Source: Reinekea marinisedimentorum (GTDB lineage Bacteria > Pseudomonadota > Gammaproteobacteria > Pseudomonadales > Natronospirillaceae). Taken from it: 64,000 nucleotides of DNA. Numbering within the stretch: the stretch's first letter is position 1; each line of letters begins with the position of its first letter. The stretch lies in NCBI RefSeq assembly GCF_004341165.1, contig NZ_SLZR01000004.1, forward strand, positions 124,001 through 188,000, given 5' to 3'. A program made the translations under genes and the position numbers. Positions 55,657 to 64,000 of the stretch are shown piece by piece. Below the pieces are notes generated by a model. That model was not told the DNA's origin and did no database searches. It saw nothing but the letters and a program-made list of their open reading frames with translations.

Positions 55657-55800
55657 CGTTTATCGGGAAGGCAGCTCAAATGAAATCTATGATCAGGCTG
55701 GAAAATTCCTGCTTTAATGGCCGCGATTCAATGTTTTAATTTTTTGGCTGGCCAAACCTAACTGATGATTTCAGCCAGCCTTGTTTACATGAGTGGTACC

Positions 55801-56160
55801 TTATTTAGAAACCCATTGATTATCTACATTGATGATTTCGCAAGCAATTCTATCGCTTACTTCATCGTACTTTTTCAGCAGTTGCTGATTACAATTTTCT
55901 AAAGCCAGCTCTATAGCAAAATCAGCAGTTGTTTTGTTTGTAACATAGCTAGAAGCTCTAGTTCCTTTTGATTGAGCCCAAGCTTTGTGATCTGGCTTAT
56001 TGTAGTACTTCTCATACATTCCAAGAGCATTATTGGTCTTCAAAGTCACTTTAGCTTGTTCATACGACTCTTCATATGCAGCCGGGTCTTTAGTCGAAAG
56101 TGTCGTAGCACAACCTGTGAGTGCAAAAGCAGTTAGAAATATGCAAATCTGATTTTTCAT
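55801..56160 (-). CDS. Small hypothetical lipoprotein
   Basis: 119 residues, not recognised. Signal peptide with lipobox LTGC (Cys 17), then a mostly helical, charged mature part with two Cys near the C-terminus (LENCNQQLLKKYDEVSDRIACEI) that could pair. Distinctly AT-rich compared with ybbP, so possibly acquired; it sits next to an integrase remnant. Confidence 0.65.
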   Translation of the reverse strand: MKNQICIFLTAFALTGCATTLSTKDPAAYEESYEQAKVTLKTNNALGMYEKYYNKPDHKAWAQSKGTRASSYVTNKTTADFAIELALENCNQQLLKKYDEVSDRIACEIINVDNQWVSK

Positions 56161-56471
56161 GTAACTTCCCTTGTTTTTATTAGGTTCTAAAAGTTAATTC
56201 GACTGGCACTACTTAGTGAGAAATATTTCAGCCAGATCGCCAATACTGAGCACGAGTGCTTAGGATTATTGTTGTTCTCAAGCCGAAATATGAACGCCAT
56301 TTGACAGCGTGTCAATTTGTCACACAAATAGGCTATGACCTATATCAATTGCGAGCGTTACTGAACGAGCCCCTCCTTGGCAACTCAGTCGCGGCGGCAA
56401 TTTCAAAACCATCTCACAGCACGCTCAGACACATCCATGTAAGGACTACCACGCCCACCGGAAGCCCTTAA
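56161..56471. other. Non-coding gap beside the integrase remnant
   Basis: 311 bp between the small lipoprotein and the integrase fragment. The part near 56161-56200 should contain the lipoprotein promoter. I see no gene, hairpin or repeat in the rest that I can support; it may be decayed mobile-element sequence. Confidence 0.4.
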
Positions 56472-56678
56472 TTAGAGCCTACCAGCCCTCTCCAGCACCA
56501 CAGAGCTACTCATAAAGGCACAACGCCGATCACTAGTCTGCAATGAGCGTTTGATATGAGTACAGGAGAGCGAATCAACAAGTGCAACAGGCACGCGCTG
56601 ACGAAAGTAATAAACACCGTGACGGGAAGTCTGCAAATATGCTGAGTTTCTGGAAATGTGTCCCACTTTGTGTCCCAC
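56472..56678 (-). pseudogene. Tyrosine recombinase (phage integrase) N-terminal remnant
   Basis: 68 codons from a GTG at 56678. The stretch YLQTSRHGVYYFRQRVPVAL then IKRSLQTSDRRCAF matches the start of integrases with a DUF6538/Arm-type DNA-binding N-terminus. The core-binding and catalytic domains (R-H-R-Y) are missing. Its start codon region carries a doubled GTGGGACACA. It lies 26 bp past the ffs terminator hairpin, an integration-site position. Confidence 0.65.
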
Positions 56679-56703
56679 CTAGTGGTCAACAAAGCGAATT
56701 TCA

Positions 56704-56730
56704 GAGAAAACCTATATAAAACAATAGGTT
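56704..56730 (-). terminator. Terminator hairpin downstream of ffs
   Basis: AACCTAT and ATAGGTT arms (56709-56715, 56724-56730) with a TTTT run on the minus strand, 14 bp beyond the 4.5S RNA 3' end. Confidence 0.6.
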
Positions 56731-56743
56731 AAAAAGATTGGGT

Positions 56744-56851
<108 letters not shown>

Positions 56852-56866
56852 ATAACGAGAGGCGGC

Positions 56867-56894
56867 ATTATCCACAGCCTGAAAAAAAACTCAA
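56867..56894 (-). promoter_or_regulatory. Promoter of ffs
   Basis: On the minus strand TTGAGT (56894-56889) and GATAAT (56872-56867) with 16 bp between, followed by a GC-rich GCCGCC discriminator as in stable-RNA promoters. The predicted start is near 56860. Confidence 0.65.
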
Positions 56895-57100
56895 CTCAAA
56901 TTCGCCCTATTATTCAATAATGAACTGAAAAACACCGCAATCTGTTCCAGCCGACCAACAGTTCAGGCCATGTTTAACAGCAGCTGCTAAGCTGTTGTGA
57001 TCATTGAGAATTAACTCTCATCCGGAAAGCAGCTTTTTGGTAAAACTGTCACACACTGCTTTACTTGTTGATAATCCTTAACAAAGAATCCCGCTTCTAG

Positions 57101-59545
57101 ATGCTCAGAGACAAAAGCGCTATTCCACAGTTCAGTAAAAGATTGTCTGTTCGGGCAATCGTTGCGGGCATTCTAATCACGCTGGTTACCAGCGGGCTTG
57201 TGACTGTTTTCCAGGTGATTTCTTCCATCAACAGCAACAGCAAATTACTGTCGTCAGAGATACTGGCTCGTGTGGAAACGTATCGCAGTGATGTCACTTA
57301 TGCCCTAATAGAGGGTGATGCCGCGGCGGGCATTGAAGTGCTTAAGAATATCAGCGCTCCGCCTTTTGTCATCCGTGCAGGCTTGTACCATAACGATGAT
57401 CAGACTCTTGCGGAAACCGCCAAACCGGCCAGTTTCAGGAACCGAAACTTCACAGGCATTGCCGACCTGGTGAACAACCCCATTCGCGAGCTAACCCTGG
57501 CTGTTACGGAGCAAGACCAGGTTTTGGGCTATCTGAAGCTGGAACTGGACGTGCGCTTTCGCCTGGAGCGTATCTCCAGCAGCATTGTGCACGGAATGTA
57601 TCTGCTGTTGGGCCAGGGTGTGCTTATCTCCTGCGTTCTGGCTTACTTCTATCTACGCTACCTGATAAAGCCAATCAATGAAGTTGCCCGGCAAATTAAA
57701 GAAAGCCCTATAACCGGCAATACCCAAACTTTGATCGGAGAAAAGCACCTGTCACGCGATGACGAAATTGGCATTCTGGTCCGGGAGGCGAATCGATTTA
57801 TTCGCCTGATCAACGAAACCTCCAGCGAAAAAGAAAGCGCCTTAGCTGCGGCCGACCAATCCTATAAAAGCATCGCGGATCTGCTGGAAAGCCTGCCGCA
57901 CTTTATCAATGTGAAAGACACCTCAGGAAGGTTAATGCTGGCCAACAAGTCCTTTTTAAAGGCATTAAAGCTCAACCCCGAAACCTATATTGGTGCTGAT
58001 GAAGACGACTTCATGACTCTAATCCCCGAAGCTACCCGCAAGATGGTCAAAGAGGCCGATGAAGATGCACTGGCACTGGAAATACCGGTGGTTCTGCCTG
58101 AGGTGGAATGGAAGCACGCGGACGGCAGCTATATGGCGCTGGAAGTCCGTAAAATAGCCATTAGCTATCGCGGCCAAAAGGCGATTCTTTCTGTCGCCAT
58201 GGACGTTACCGAACGCAAGGAACATCAGGCACGGGTGCAGTATCTGGCCTATCACGACTCGCTGACCGGCCTGCCAAACCGCCATCTGTTTCTGGATCGT
58301 CTCGATCAGGCGCTGCTGCGCGCCGAGCGCTCCGGCCTGTATGGCGCGCTGATCTTTTTCGACTTGGATAATTTTAAAAACTATAACGACACCCGCGGCC
58401 ACCTGTTTGGCGATGAAATTCTGGCAAATATCGCCAGCCGGCTGAAAGAGACGGTTCGCAGTCAGGATACCGTCGCCCGGTTGGGTGGCGACGAATTCGT
58501 AGTCTGCATGACCGAACTCTCCGAAGATGAGCAAACCGCAAAAACACTGGGCGGTGAGCTGGCGGAGCGCATTGTCAGCAATCTGAGAAAACCGCTGATG
58601 ATCGAAAACTTCGAAGTAAACATCAGTGCGAGCCTTGGTATTGCCTACTTTAACAGCTACGGCCTGAATGCTTCAGAACTGCTTCAGCACGCCGACATGG
58701 CCATGTACAAGGCTAAGGATTCCGGCCGCAACAAGGTTATTGTCTTTGAAGATAAGATGGCCGACGCCGCAAACCGATTGCGCCAACTGAAGGCAGACTG
58801 TAAGCAAGCACTGGCCGAAGAACAGTTCTTTCTGGTATTTCAACCCCAGATCAACTCAGAAACCAAACAGATTATCGGCGCAGAAGCTCTGATCCGCTGG
58901 CGTCACCCTGAACGTGGGGTAATATCGCCGGGCGAGTTTATTCCCCTACTCGAAGAAGCCGGGCTGATGACCAAAGTGGGACAGTGGGTTCTGAAAAAAT
59001 CCATTGAGACCACTGCAGACTGGCACAACCAGAACCTGGTTCACGATGGCTTTAAAATCAGCATTAATGTCAGCCCGCAGCAGTTCAGGCAGTCTGGCTT
59101 TGCAGACGAAGTACAAAGCATCATTCATGACTATTCGCTTGAAGCGCAGCTGATTAATCTGGAAATCACCGAAAGCATGATCATCGATGACATCGCCCAT
59201 ACCGCCAGCTCAATGAACGATCTGCGCAATATCGGCATTAACTTCTCGATTGATGATTTTGGAACCGGCTATTCAAACCTGAACTACCTGAAGCAGCTGC
59301 CGCTGGATGTTATCAAGGTCGATCAATCCTTTATCCGAGACCTGCTTAACGACCAGAACAGCATCGCCATTGTGCACACCATTCTAACGATGGCTAAACA
59401 GCTGAAGCTGACGACCATTGCCGAAGGCGTGGAAACCAACGAGCAATTGCTGGAGCTGAAAAAAATGGGATGCCATGTTTACCAAGGCTATCTATACTCC
59501 CCGCCGGTCGAAGCCGAACGGTTTCAGCAACTCCTTACAGATTAA
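57101..59545 (+). CDS. PAS-GGDEF-EAL cyclic-di-GMP signalling protein
   Basis: 814 residues. Two transmembrane helices (about 18-38 and 165-188) flank a periplasmic domain; a HAMP-like linker (about 190-245), a PAS domain (about 250-375, LLESLPHFINVKDTSGRLMLANKSF), GGDEF (RLGGDEFVV, intact) and EAL (GAEALIRWRHPE, DDFGTGYSNLNYL) follow. Both catalytic motifs are complete. A stand-alone regulator; the periplasmic input is unknown. Confidence 0.92.
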   Translation: MLRDKSAIPQFSKRLSVRAIVAGILITLVTSGLVTVFQVISSINSNSKLLSSEILARVETYRSDVTYALIEGDAAAGIEVLKNISAPPFVIRAGLYHNDDQTLAETAKPASFRNRNFTGIADLVNNPIRELTLAVTEQDQVLGYLKLELDVRFRLERISSSIVHGMYLLLGQGVLISCVLAYFYLRYLIKPINEVARQIKESPITGNTQTLIGEKHLSRDDEIGILVREANRFIRLINETSSEKESALAAADQSYKSIADLLESLPHFINVKDTSGRLMLANKSFLKALKLNPETYIGADEDDFMTLIPEATRKMVKEADEDALALEIPVVLPEVEWKHADGSYMALEVRKIAISYRGQKAILSVAMDVTERKEHQARVQYLAYHDSLTGLPNRHLFLDRLDQALLRAERSGLYGALIFFDLDNFKNYNDTRGHLFGDEILANIASRLKETVRSQDTVARLGGDEFVVCMTELSEDEQTAKTLGGELAERIVSNLRKPLMIENFEVNISASLGIAYFNSYGLNASELLQHADMAMYKAKDSGRNKVIVFEDKMADAANRLRQLKADCKQALAEEQFFLVFQPQINSETKQIIGAEALIRWRHPERGVISPGEFIPLLEEAGLMTKVGQWVLKKSIETTADWHNQNLVHDGFKISINVSPQQFRQSGFADEVQSIIHDYSLEAQLINLEITESMIIDDIAHTASSMNDLRNIGINFSIDDFGTGYSNLNYLKQLPLDVIKVDQSFIRDLLNDQNSIAIVHTILTMAKQLKLTTIAEGVETNEQLLELKKMGCHVYQGYLYSPPVEAERFQQLLTD

Positions 59546-59560
59546 AGCCTTATTCCAGTT

Positions 59561-60214
59561 ATGACTTACAGCGTAAAAGAAATGTTTTACAGCCTTCAGG
59601 GGGAAGGCCACCACAGCGGTCGCCCGTCTGTTTTCTGCCGGTTTGCCGGCTGCAACCTGTGGAACGGCAAAGAAGCCAGCCGCGCGACATCCGTATGCAC
59701 CTTCTGCGATACAGATTTTATCGGCACCGATGGCCAGAACGGCGGCAAGTTCAAAACAGAAGCGGCACTGGCAGAGGCCATCGAATCATTGTGGCCAGAA
59801 AACGCCGGCAACCGGTTCGTGGTTTTTACCGGTGGCGAACCGGCTCTGCAGTTAACCCCGGCATTGATCCGCGAACTACAGCAAAGAGGGTTTGAATGCG
59901 CAGTGGAATCAAACGGTACCCTGCCACTGCCCACCGAGCTGGACTGGGTCTGCATCAGCCCCAAGGGTTCATCCGAGGTCGTCATTACAGAATGCGATGA
60001 GTTAAAGCTGGTTTACCCCCAGCAGAACGCTCTGCCGGAACGCTTTGCGGCTGTGAAGGCCCGCTACCGCTATCTGAGCCCGTTAAACGACTGGACACAA
60101 AGCTCATTGCTGGCCAGCAGCCACGGCAACACGCAGCAGTGCATCGAATACTGCCTGCAAAACCCGCAATGGCGGCTGACACTGCAGAGCCACAAAATTC
60201 TCAACATTGACTAA
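59561..60214 (+). CDS. queE: 7-carboxy-7-deazaguanine synthase QueE
   Basis: 217 residues, radical-SAM ring-contraction step of queuosine/preQ0 synthesis (CPH4 to CDG). The cluster motif has the long spacing of the pseudomonad type, C31-x14-C46-x2-C49 (FAGCNLW...VCTFCDTDF). VVFTGGEPALQ is the SAM-binding GGEP motif. Starts 15 bp after the GGDEF/EAL gene. A further Fe-S-dependent enzyme. Confidence 0.94.
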   Translation: MTYSVKEMFYSLQGEGHHSGRPSVFCRFAGCNLWNGKEASRATSVCTFCDTDFIGTDGQNGGKFKTEAALAEAIESLWPENAGNRFVVFTGGEPALQLTPALIRELQQRGFECAVESNGTLPLPTELDWVCISPKGSSEVVITECDELKLVYPQQNALPERFAAVKARYRYLSPLNDWTQSSLLASSHGNTQQCIEYCLQNPQWRLTLQSHKILNID

Positions 60215-60537
60215 TAAACATACAGAGAATTAATTCCGGCGGTAACAAACATTCACCGCATGAATGCCGCCTATTAGTCTTGTTTGACCGGTATTCACTT
60301 AACTTTCAAGCCTTTATTCACTAAACTTTTCCCGCAATACAGCCTGATCGGGTGCCAGCAACGCTTCATACAGCGCAGCACCTGAACTCTTTGAACAGTG
60401 CATTATCCTAAAGAGCTGGCTCGGACTACCCGCTTTGGGTTTACAACTATTTCCGTAATGGATAGACGCTGCAGAGAAAATAACCGGCGCAAACCATTCA
60501 CCCCAAAGCTCACACTTACGAGAATGGAGATCAAATC
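60215..60537. other. Intergenic region before acnB
   Basis: 323 bp that must contain the acnB promoter and leader. I see no clear -35/-10 pair, terminator or RNA gene. An antisense open frame (60314-60580) overlaps the acnB start but has no recognisable domain. Confidence 0.4.
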
Positions 60538-63126
60538 GTGCTTGAAGCTTATCGTAAACATGAACAAGAGCGCGCCGCACTAGGCATCCCAGCTAAACCT
60601 CTGAGCGCTGAACAAGTAACCAGTTTGGTCGATCTGCTGAAGAACCCTCCTGCCGGCGAAGAAGCATTCATCAAAGACCTTCTGGTCAACCGCGTACCGC
60701 CAGGCGTAGACGAAGCCGCCTACGTTAAAGCTGGCTTTTTATCCGCGGTTGCCAAGGGCGAAGACAGCTCTCCTCTAATCACCAAAGCTGAAGCCGTTGA
60801 ACTGCTGGGCACCATGCAGGGCGGCTACAACATTGAAACTCTGGTCGCCCTTCTGGACGATGCTGAACTGGCCGAACTGGCCGGCGAGCAACTGAAGCAC
60901 ACCCTGCTGGTTTTCGATGCCTTCCACGATGTTAAAGAAAAGGCCGATTCCGGTAACGCCTCGGCTAAAGCGGTCATGCAAAGCTGGGCCGATGCCGAGT
61001 GGTATCTGAACAAGCCTGAAGTCCCTGAAAAAATCACCCTGACCGTATTCAAGGTGACCGGTGAAACCAACACCGATGACCTGTCTCCGGCGCAAGATGC
61101 CTGGTCGCGTCCGGATATTCCGCTGCACGCTCTGGCCATGTACAAAATGGAGCGCGATGGTCTGACCCCGGATAAAGACGGTGAAATTGGCCCGATCGCA
61201 CAAATCGAGAAACTGAAAGAACAAGGCTACCCGCTGGCACTGGTGGGCGATGTCGTTGGTACCGGCTCGTCGCGTAAATCTGCGACCAACTCGGTATTGT
61301 GGTACACCGGCCAGGATATTCCGAACGTACCGAACAAGCGCTTCGGTGGCTTCTGTCTGGGCGGAAAAATTGCCCCAATCTTCTTCAACACCATGGAAGA
61401 TGCCGGTGCCCTGCCGATTGAACTGCCGGTAGAAAAAATGAACATGGGCGATGTTATCGACCTGTTCCCATACGCTGGTAAAGTCGAAAAGAACGGCGAA
61501 GTTGTCTCTGAATTCCAGCTGAAAACCAACGTGCTGCTTGATGAAGTGCGCGCTGGCGGCCGAATTCCACTGATCATTGGCCGTGGCCTGACAGACCGTG
61601 CCCGCGAAGCCATGGGCCTGGAACCTTCAACTGTCTTTAACCGTCCGGGTGATGTTGAAGATACCGGCAAAGGTTACACACTGGCGCAGAAGATGGTTGG
61701 TAAAGCCTGCGGTGTTGACGGCGTTCGTCCAAACCAATACTGCGAACCTAAGATGACCACCGTCGGCTCTCAGGACACCACTGGCCCAATGACCCGTGAC
61801 GAACTGAAAGACCTGGCCTGCCTCGGCTTCTCTGCCGACCTGGTGATGCAATCATTCTGTCACACTGCGGCCTACCCGAAACCAGTGGATATCGACACCC
61901 AGCACACCCTGCCCGACTTCATCATGAACCGTGGCGGTGTTTCCCTGCGTCCGGGTGACGGCATTATTCACAGCTGGTTAAACCGTATGTTGCTGCCTGA
62001 TACCGTCGGTACAGGTGGTGACTCTCACACCCGCTTCCCAATGGGTATTTCCTTCCCGGCCGGTTCCGGCCTGGTCGCCTTTGCGGCCGCCACCGGTGTT
62101 ATGCCGCTGGATATGCCAGAGTCGATTCTGGTGCGCTTTAAAGGCGAAATGCAGCCGGGTATCACCCTGCGTGATCTGGTTCATGCCATTCCTTATTACG
62201 GCATCAAAGAAGGTTTATTGACCGTTGAAAAAGCCGGTAAGAAGAATGAGTTCTCTGGCCGCGTCCTGGAAATTGAAGGTCTCGACCACCTCACGGTAGA
62301 GCAGGCATTTGAACTGTCTGATGCTTCTGCAGAGCGCTCTGCAGCTGGCTGTACCATTGCGCTGTCGGAAGAGTCTGTTGCCGAATACCTGCGTTCCAAC
62401 ATTGTGATGCTGCGCTGGATGATCGCCAACGGCTACGGCGACGAACGCACTCTGGAGCGTCGCGCCAAAGCCATGGAAGAGTGGCTGGCCAACCCAAGCC
62501 TGATGAAAGCCGACGCCGATGCTGAATACAAGCACATCCTCGAAATCGATCTGGCCGACATTAAAGAGCCTATCCTGTGTGCACCGAACGATCCGGACGA
62601 TGCCCGCCTGCTGTCTGAAGTGGCTGGCGACAAGATTGACGAAGTCTTTGTTGGCTCCTGTATGACCAACATCGGTCACTTCCGTGCCGCCGGTAAACTG
62701 CTGGAAAACCACAAGGGCTCTATCTCAACCCGCATGTGGATTGCACCGCCAACCAAGATGGATGCCCACCAGCTGATGGAAGAAGGCTACTACAACATCT
62801 ACGGTCGTGCCGGTGCACGTACCGAGATGCCGGGCTGTTCACTGTGTATGGGTAACCAGGCACGGGTGGCGGATAAATCGACCGTGGTTTCTACCTCGAC
62901 CCGTAACTTCCCGAACCGTCTGGGTGCCGGTGCCAACGTCTACCTGGCCTCTGCAGAGCTGGCCTCGGTTGCTGCGGTTATGGGCAAACTGCCAACGCCG
63001 GAAGAATACCTGGAATATGCCAACAGCCTGAACAGCATGTCCGCTGAAATCTACCGCTACATGAACTTTGATCAGATGGAAGAGTTCACCGACGCGGCAA
63101 GCTCGATCATTGCTTCGGTCAAGTAA
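60538..63126 (+). CDS. acnB: Aconitate hydratase B / 2-methylisocitrate dehydratase
   Basis: 862 residues, TCA-cycle 4Fe-4S enzyme converting citrate to isocitrate. The B-type domain order is clear: HEAT-like N-terminus, swivel domain with [16 protein letters not shown], then catalytic domains with cluster cysteines in [10 protein letters not shown] and [12 protein letters not shown], and [19 protein letters not shown]. The start is GTG with GGAGA nine bases upstream; relatives begin at the same residue ([12 protein letters not shown]). In E. coli AcnB also binds mRNA when its cluster is lost. Confidence 0.97.
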   Translation: MLEAYRKHEQERAALGIPAKPLSAEQVTSLVDLLKNPPAGEEAFIKDLLVNRVPPGVDEAAYVKAGFLSAVAKGEDSSPLITKAEAVELLGTMQGGYNIETLVALLDDAELAELAGEQLKHTLLVFDAFHDVKEKADSGNASAKAVMQSWADAEWYLNKPEVPEKITLTVFKVTGETNTDDLSPAQDAWSRPDIPLHALAMYKMERDGLTPDKDGEIGPIAQIEKLKEQGYPLALVGDVVGTGSSRKSATNSVLWYTGQDIPNVPNKRFGGFCLGGKIAPIFFNTMEDAGALPIELPVEKMNMGDVIDLFPYAGKVEKNGEVVSEFQLKTNVLLDEVRAGGRIPLIIGRGLTDRAREAMGLEPSTVFNRPGDVEDTGKGYTLAQKMVGKACGVDGVRPNQYCEPKMTTVGSQDTTGPMTRDELKDLACLGFSADLVMQSFCHTAAYPKPVDIDTQHTLPDFIMNRGGVSLRPGDGIIHSWLNRMLLPDTVGTGGDSHTRFPMGISFPAGSGLVAFAAATGVMPLDMPESILVRFKGEMQPGITLRDLVHAIPYYGIKEGLLTVEKAGKKNEFSGRVLEIEGLDHLTVEQAFELSDASAERSAAGCTIALSEESVAEYLRSNIVMLRWMIANGYGDERTLERRAKAMEEWLANPSLMKADADAEYKHILEIDLADIKEPILCAPNDPDDARLLSEVAGDKIDEVFVGSCMTNIGHFRAAGKLLENHKGSISTRMWIAPPTKMDAHQLMEEGYYNIYGRAGARTEMPGCSLCMGNQARVADKSTVVSTSTRNFPNRLGAGANVYLASAELASVAAVMGKLPTPEEYLEYANSLNSMSAEIYRYMNFDQMEEFTDAASSIIASVK

Positions 63127-63142
63127 ATAAGACTGACAACAC

Positions 63143-63165
63143 AAGCCCGGTTCGCCGGGCTTTTT
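63143..63165 (+). terminator. Intrinsic terminator after acnB
   Basis: AAGCCCGG and CCGGGCTT around a TTCG tetraloop, followed by T residues to 63165; 17 bp past the stop. Confidence 0.92.
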
Positions 63166-63228
63166 AGCATCCTCAGGATGCACGTCAAATTACCGCCTGT
63201 TTAAAAAACTCATACAAATCACCAGTCT

Positions 63229-63250
63229 TTTGGCCAAATATTTGGCCAAA
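63229..63250. promoter_or_regulatory. 22-bp perfect palindrome upstream of the sensor gene
   Basis: Two copies of the self-complementary TTTGGCCAAA separated by TA. It lies about 46 bp upstream of the predicted -35 of the next gene, a plausible regulator site; the factor is unknown. Confidence 0.5.
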
Positions 63251-63295
63251 CTCAACGGTCCTTATCGTACTTTCTGACCATTCAAACGAATTTTA

Positions 63296-63323
63296 TTGCT
63301 TGTTGAAAATTCGCCCTTATAGT
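63296..63323 (+). promoter_or_regulatory. Putative promoter of the sensor gene
   Basis: TTGCTT and TATAGT separated by 16 bp, about 60 bp before the ATG at 63383. Confidence 0.45.
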
Positions 63324-63382
63324 GCGCCACCCCCTATTCAATTCACCGGTTTTCAGACTTTATTGTCGTCAGAGGTTTAAGG

Positions 63383-64000
63383 ATGAAAGCATTAGCATCA
63401 CTTTCCATTAAGTCGCGACTGATCATTTCCATGGTCCTTGCGGTTATCTTATCCACCAGCATTGTTACCGCCGTTGGTTTGCATAAAACCAAAGCGCTGC
63501 TGGTCACCCGTGTGGAATCATCAGATTTACCCAATCTGGTTTTACGCATCCGCAACGCTGTTAACAGCGAGATTTTAGAAATGAAATCCTATACCCGTGC
63601 GATAGCAACCAACCCGTTCATTATTGAATGGTCAAAGGCTGGGGCAGACAGCGCCGGTGAAGCCCGGCTGACGGAGTACCTGGGCAGCATCAAGCGGCTT
63701 GGGCACCTGAGCAATGCCTCGTTCGTGGACCGTGAAACCAACAATTACTGGAATCAGGATGGTTTTCTGCGTCAGCTGAAAAACGACAACCTGGACAGCT
63801 GGTTCTTTGCCTTCAAAAACAGTGGCAACGCAGAGTCTGCCAGTACCTACACCTACCCCAACGGCGATGTCGATATCTTTGTGAATTACCAGCAATTGAA
63901 CGGTCGTGGTGCCTCCGGCGTATCGAAATCGTTCAATGAAATGGTCAGGTACCTGAACGGCTTCGAGGTAGAAGAAACCGGTACCGTTTATCTGGTCGAT
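63383..64000 (+). CDS. Membrane sensor with Cache-type periplasmic domain, probable chemoreceptor (partial)
   Basis: The first 206 codons, cut by the window end. ATG at 63383 has AGAGG upstream. A transmembrane helix (about 12-34, LIISMVLAVILSTSIVTAVGL) follows a basic start (SIKSRL), then a periplasmic ligand domain with helical and Cache-like beta segments (ASFVDRETNNYW, TGTVYLVD). The pattern fits methyl-accepting chemotaxis proteins, but a diguanylate cyclase or kinase output cannot be excluded because the cytoplasmic part is missing. Confidence 0.6.
   Translation, partial: MKALASLSIKSRLIISMVLAVILSTSIVTAVGLHKTKALLVTRVESSDLPNLVLRIRNAVNSEILEMKSYTRAIATNPFIIEWSKAGADSAGEARLTEYLGSIKRLGHLSNASFVDRETNNYWNQDGFLRQLKNDNLDSWFFAFKNSGNAESASTYTYPNGDVDIFVNYQQLNGRGASGVSKSFNEMVRYLNGFEVEETGTVYLVD

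Noticed and set aside
60314-60580. Antisense frame of 88 codons across the acnB start
   Set aside because: No recognisable domain, overlaps the conserved acnB N-terminus, and no promoter seen.

Overview
The window is a chromosomal segment of a gammaproteobacterium. The gene content and local orders (suhB/trmJ/cysE/iscR; ndk-rlmN-pilF-ispG; dnaX-ybaB-recR; rnd-ycgL-ycgN; tesA/ybbA-ybbP; AcnB; QueE of the pseudomonad type) fit a free-living, probably marine member of the Oceanospirillales/Pseudomonadales side of the class. This placement is inferred from gene families and order; no rRNA is present.

Layout. 1-2.9 kb: ispG (partial), pilF/pilW, rlmN, ndk, all on the minus strand. 3-12.4 kb: a minus-strand Fe-S assembly operon, iscR-iscS-sufB-sufC-sufD-sufS-sufA/erpA-like-sufT-sufE, followed by a GGDEF/EAL gene. 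Its promoter carries a textbook IscR type-1 operator. SUF genes sit where most gammaproteobacteria carry iscUA-hscBA-fdx. 12.6-25.9 kb: an accessory block holding a SulP transporter with an overlapping universal stress protein, an ExeM-type extracellular nuclease, an LpxH-like phosphoesterase, a LysR/HlyD/DUF2955 efflux set, and a visibly AT-rich PEP-CTERM vWA protein plus TPR protein behind a sigma-54-type promoter. 26-28.6 kb: cysE and trmJ, divergent from a SuhB homologue whose catalytic motif is altered and whose leader has a boxA-like element.

28.6-36.5 kb: accessory metabolism. This includes a patatin-like protein, a TetR regulator with three near-identical operators facing a CMD/YghU/GFA detoxification operon, an orphan lipoprotein, and a sulfide/persulfide set (MBL-fold dioxygenase, DUF442 sulfurtransferase, two YeeE/YedE half-transporters) sharing ATTAG-N6-CTAAT palindromes. 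A mirror-symmetric repeat element lies inside this set. 36.5-55.7 kb: SGNH hydrolase, hrpA, fadD, class II amidotransferase, a TIGR03503-type vWA protein, ycgN, ycgL, rnd, recR, ybaB, dnaX (with a programmed -1 frameshift signal), tesA, ybbA, ybbP. 55.7-57 kb: a small scar with an AT-rich lipoprotein and an integrase N-terminal remnant beside ffs (4.5S SRP RNA). 57-64 kb: a PAS-GGDEF-EAL protein, queE, acnB and the start of a membrane sensor/chemoreceptor.

I found no CRISPR array, tRNA, rRNA or intact insertion sequence. The strongest candidates for new biology are the in-place exchange of ISC for SUF genes, the SuhB homologue that may be a regulatory rather than catalytic protein, and the sigma-54/PEP-CTERM surface-protein locus.
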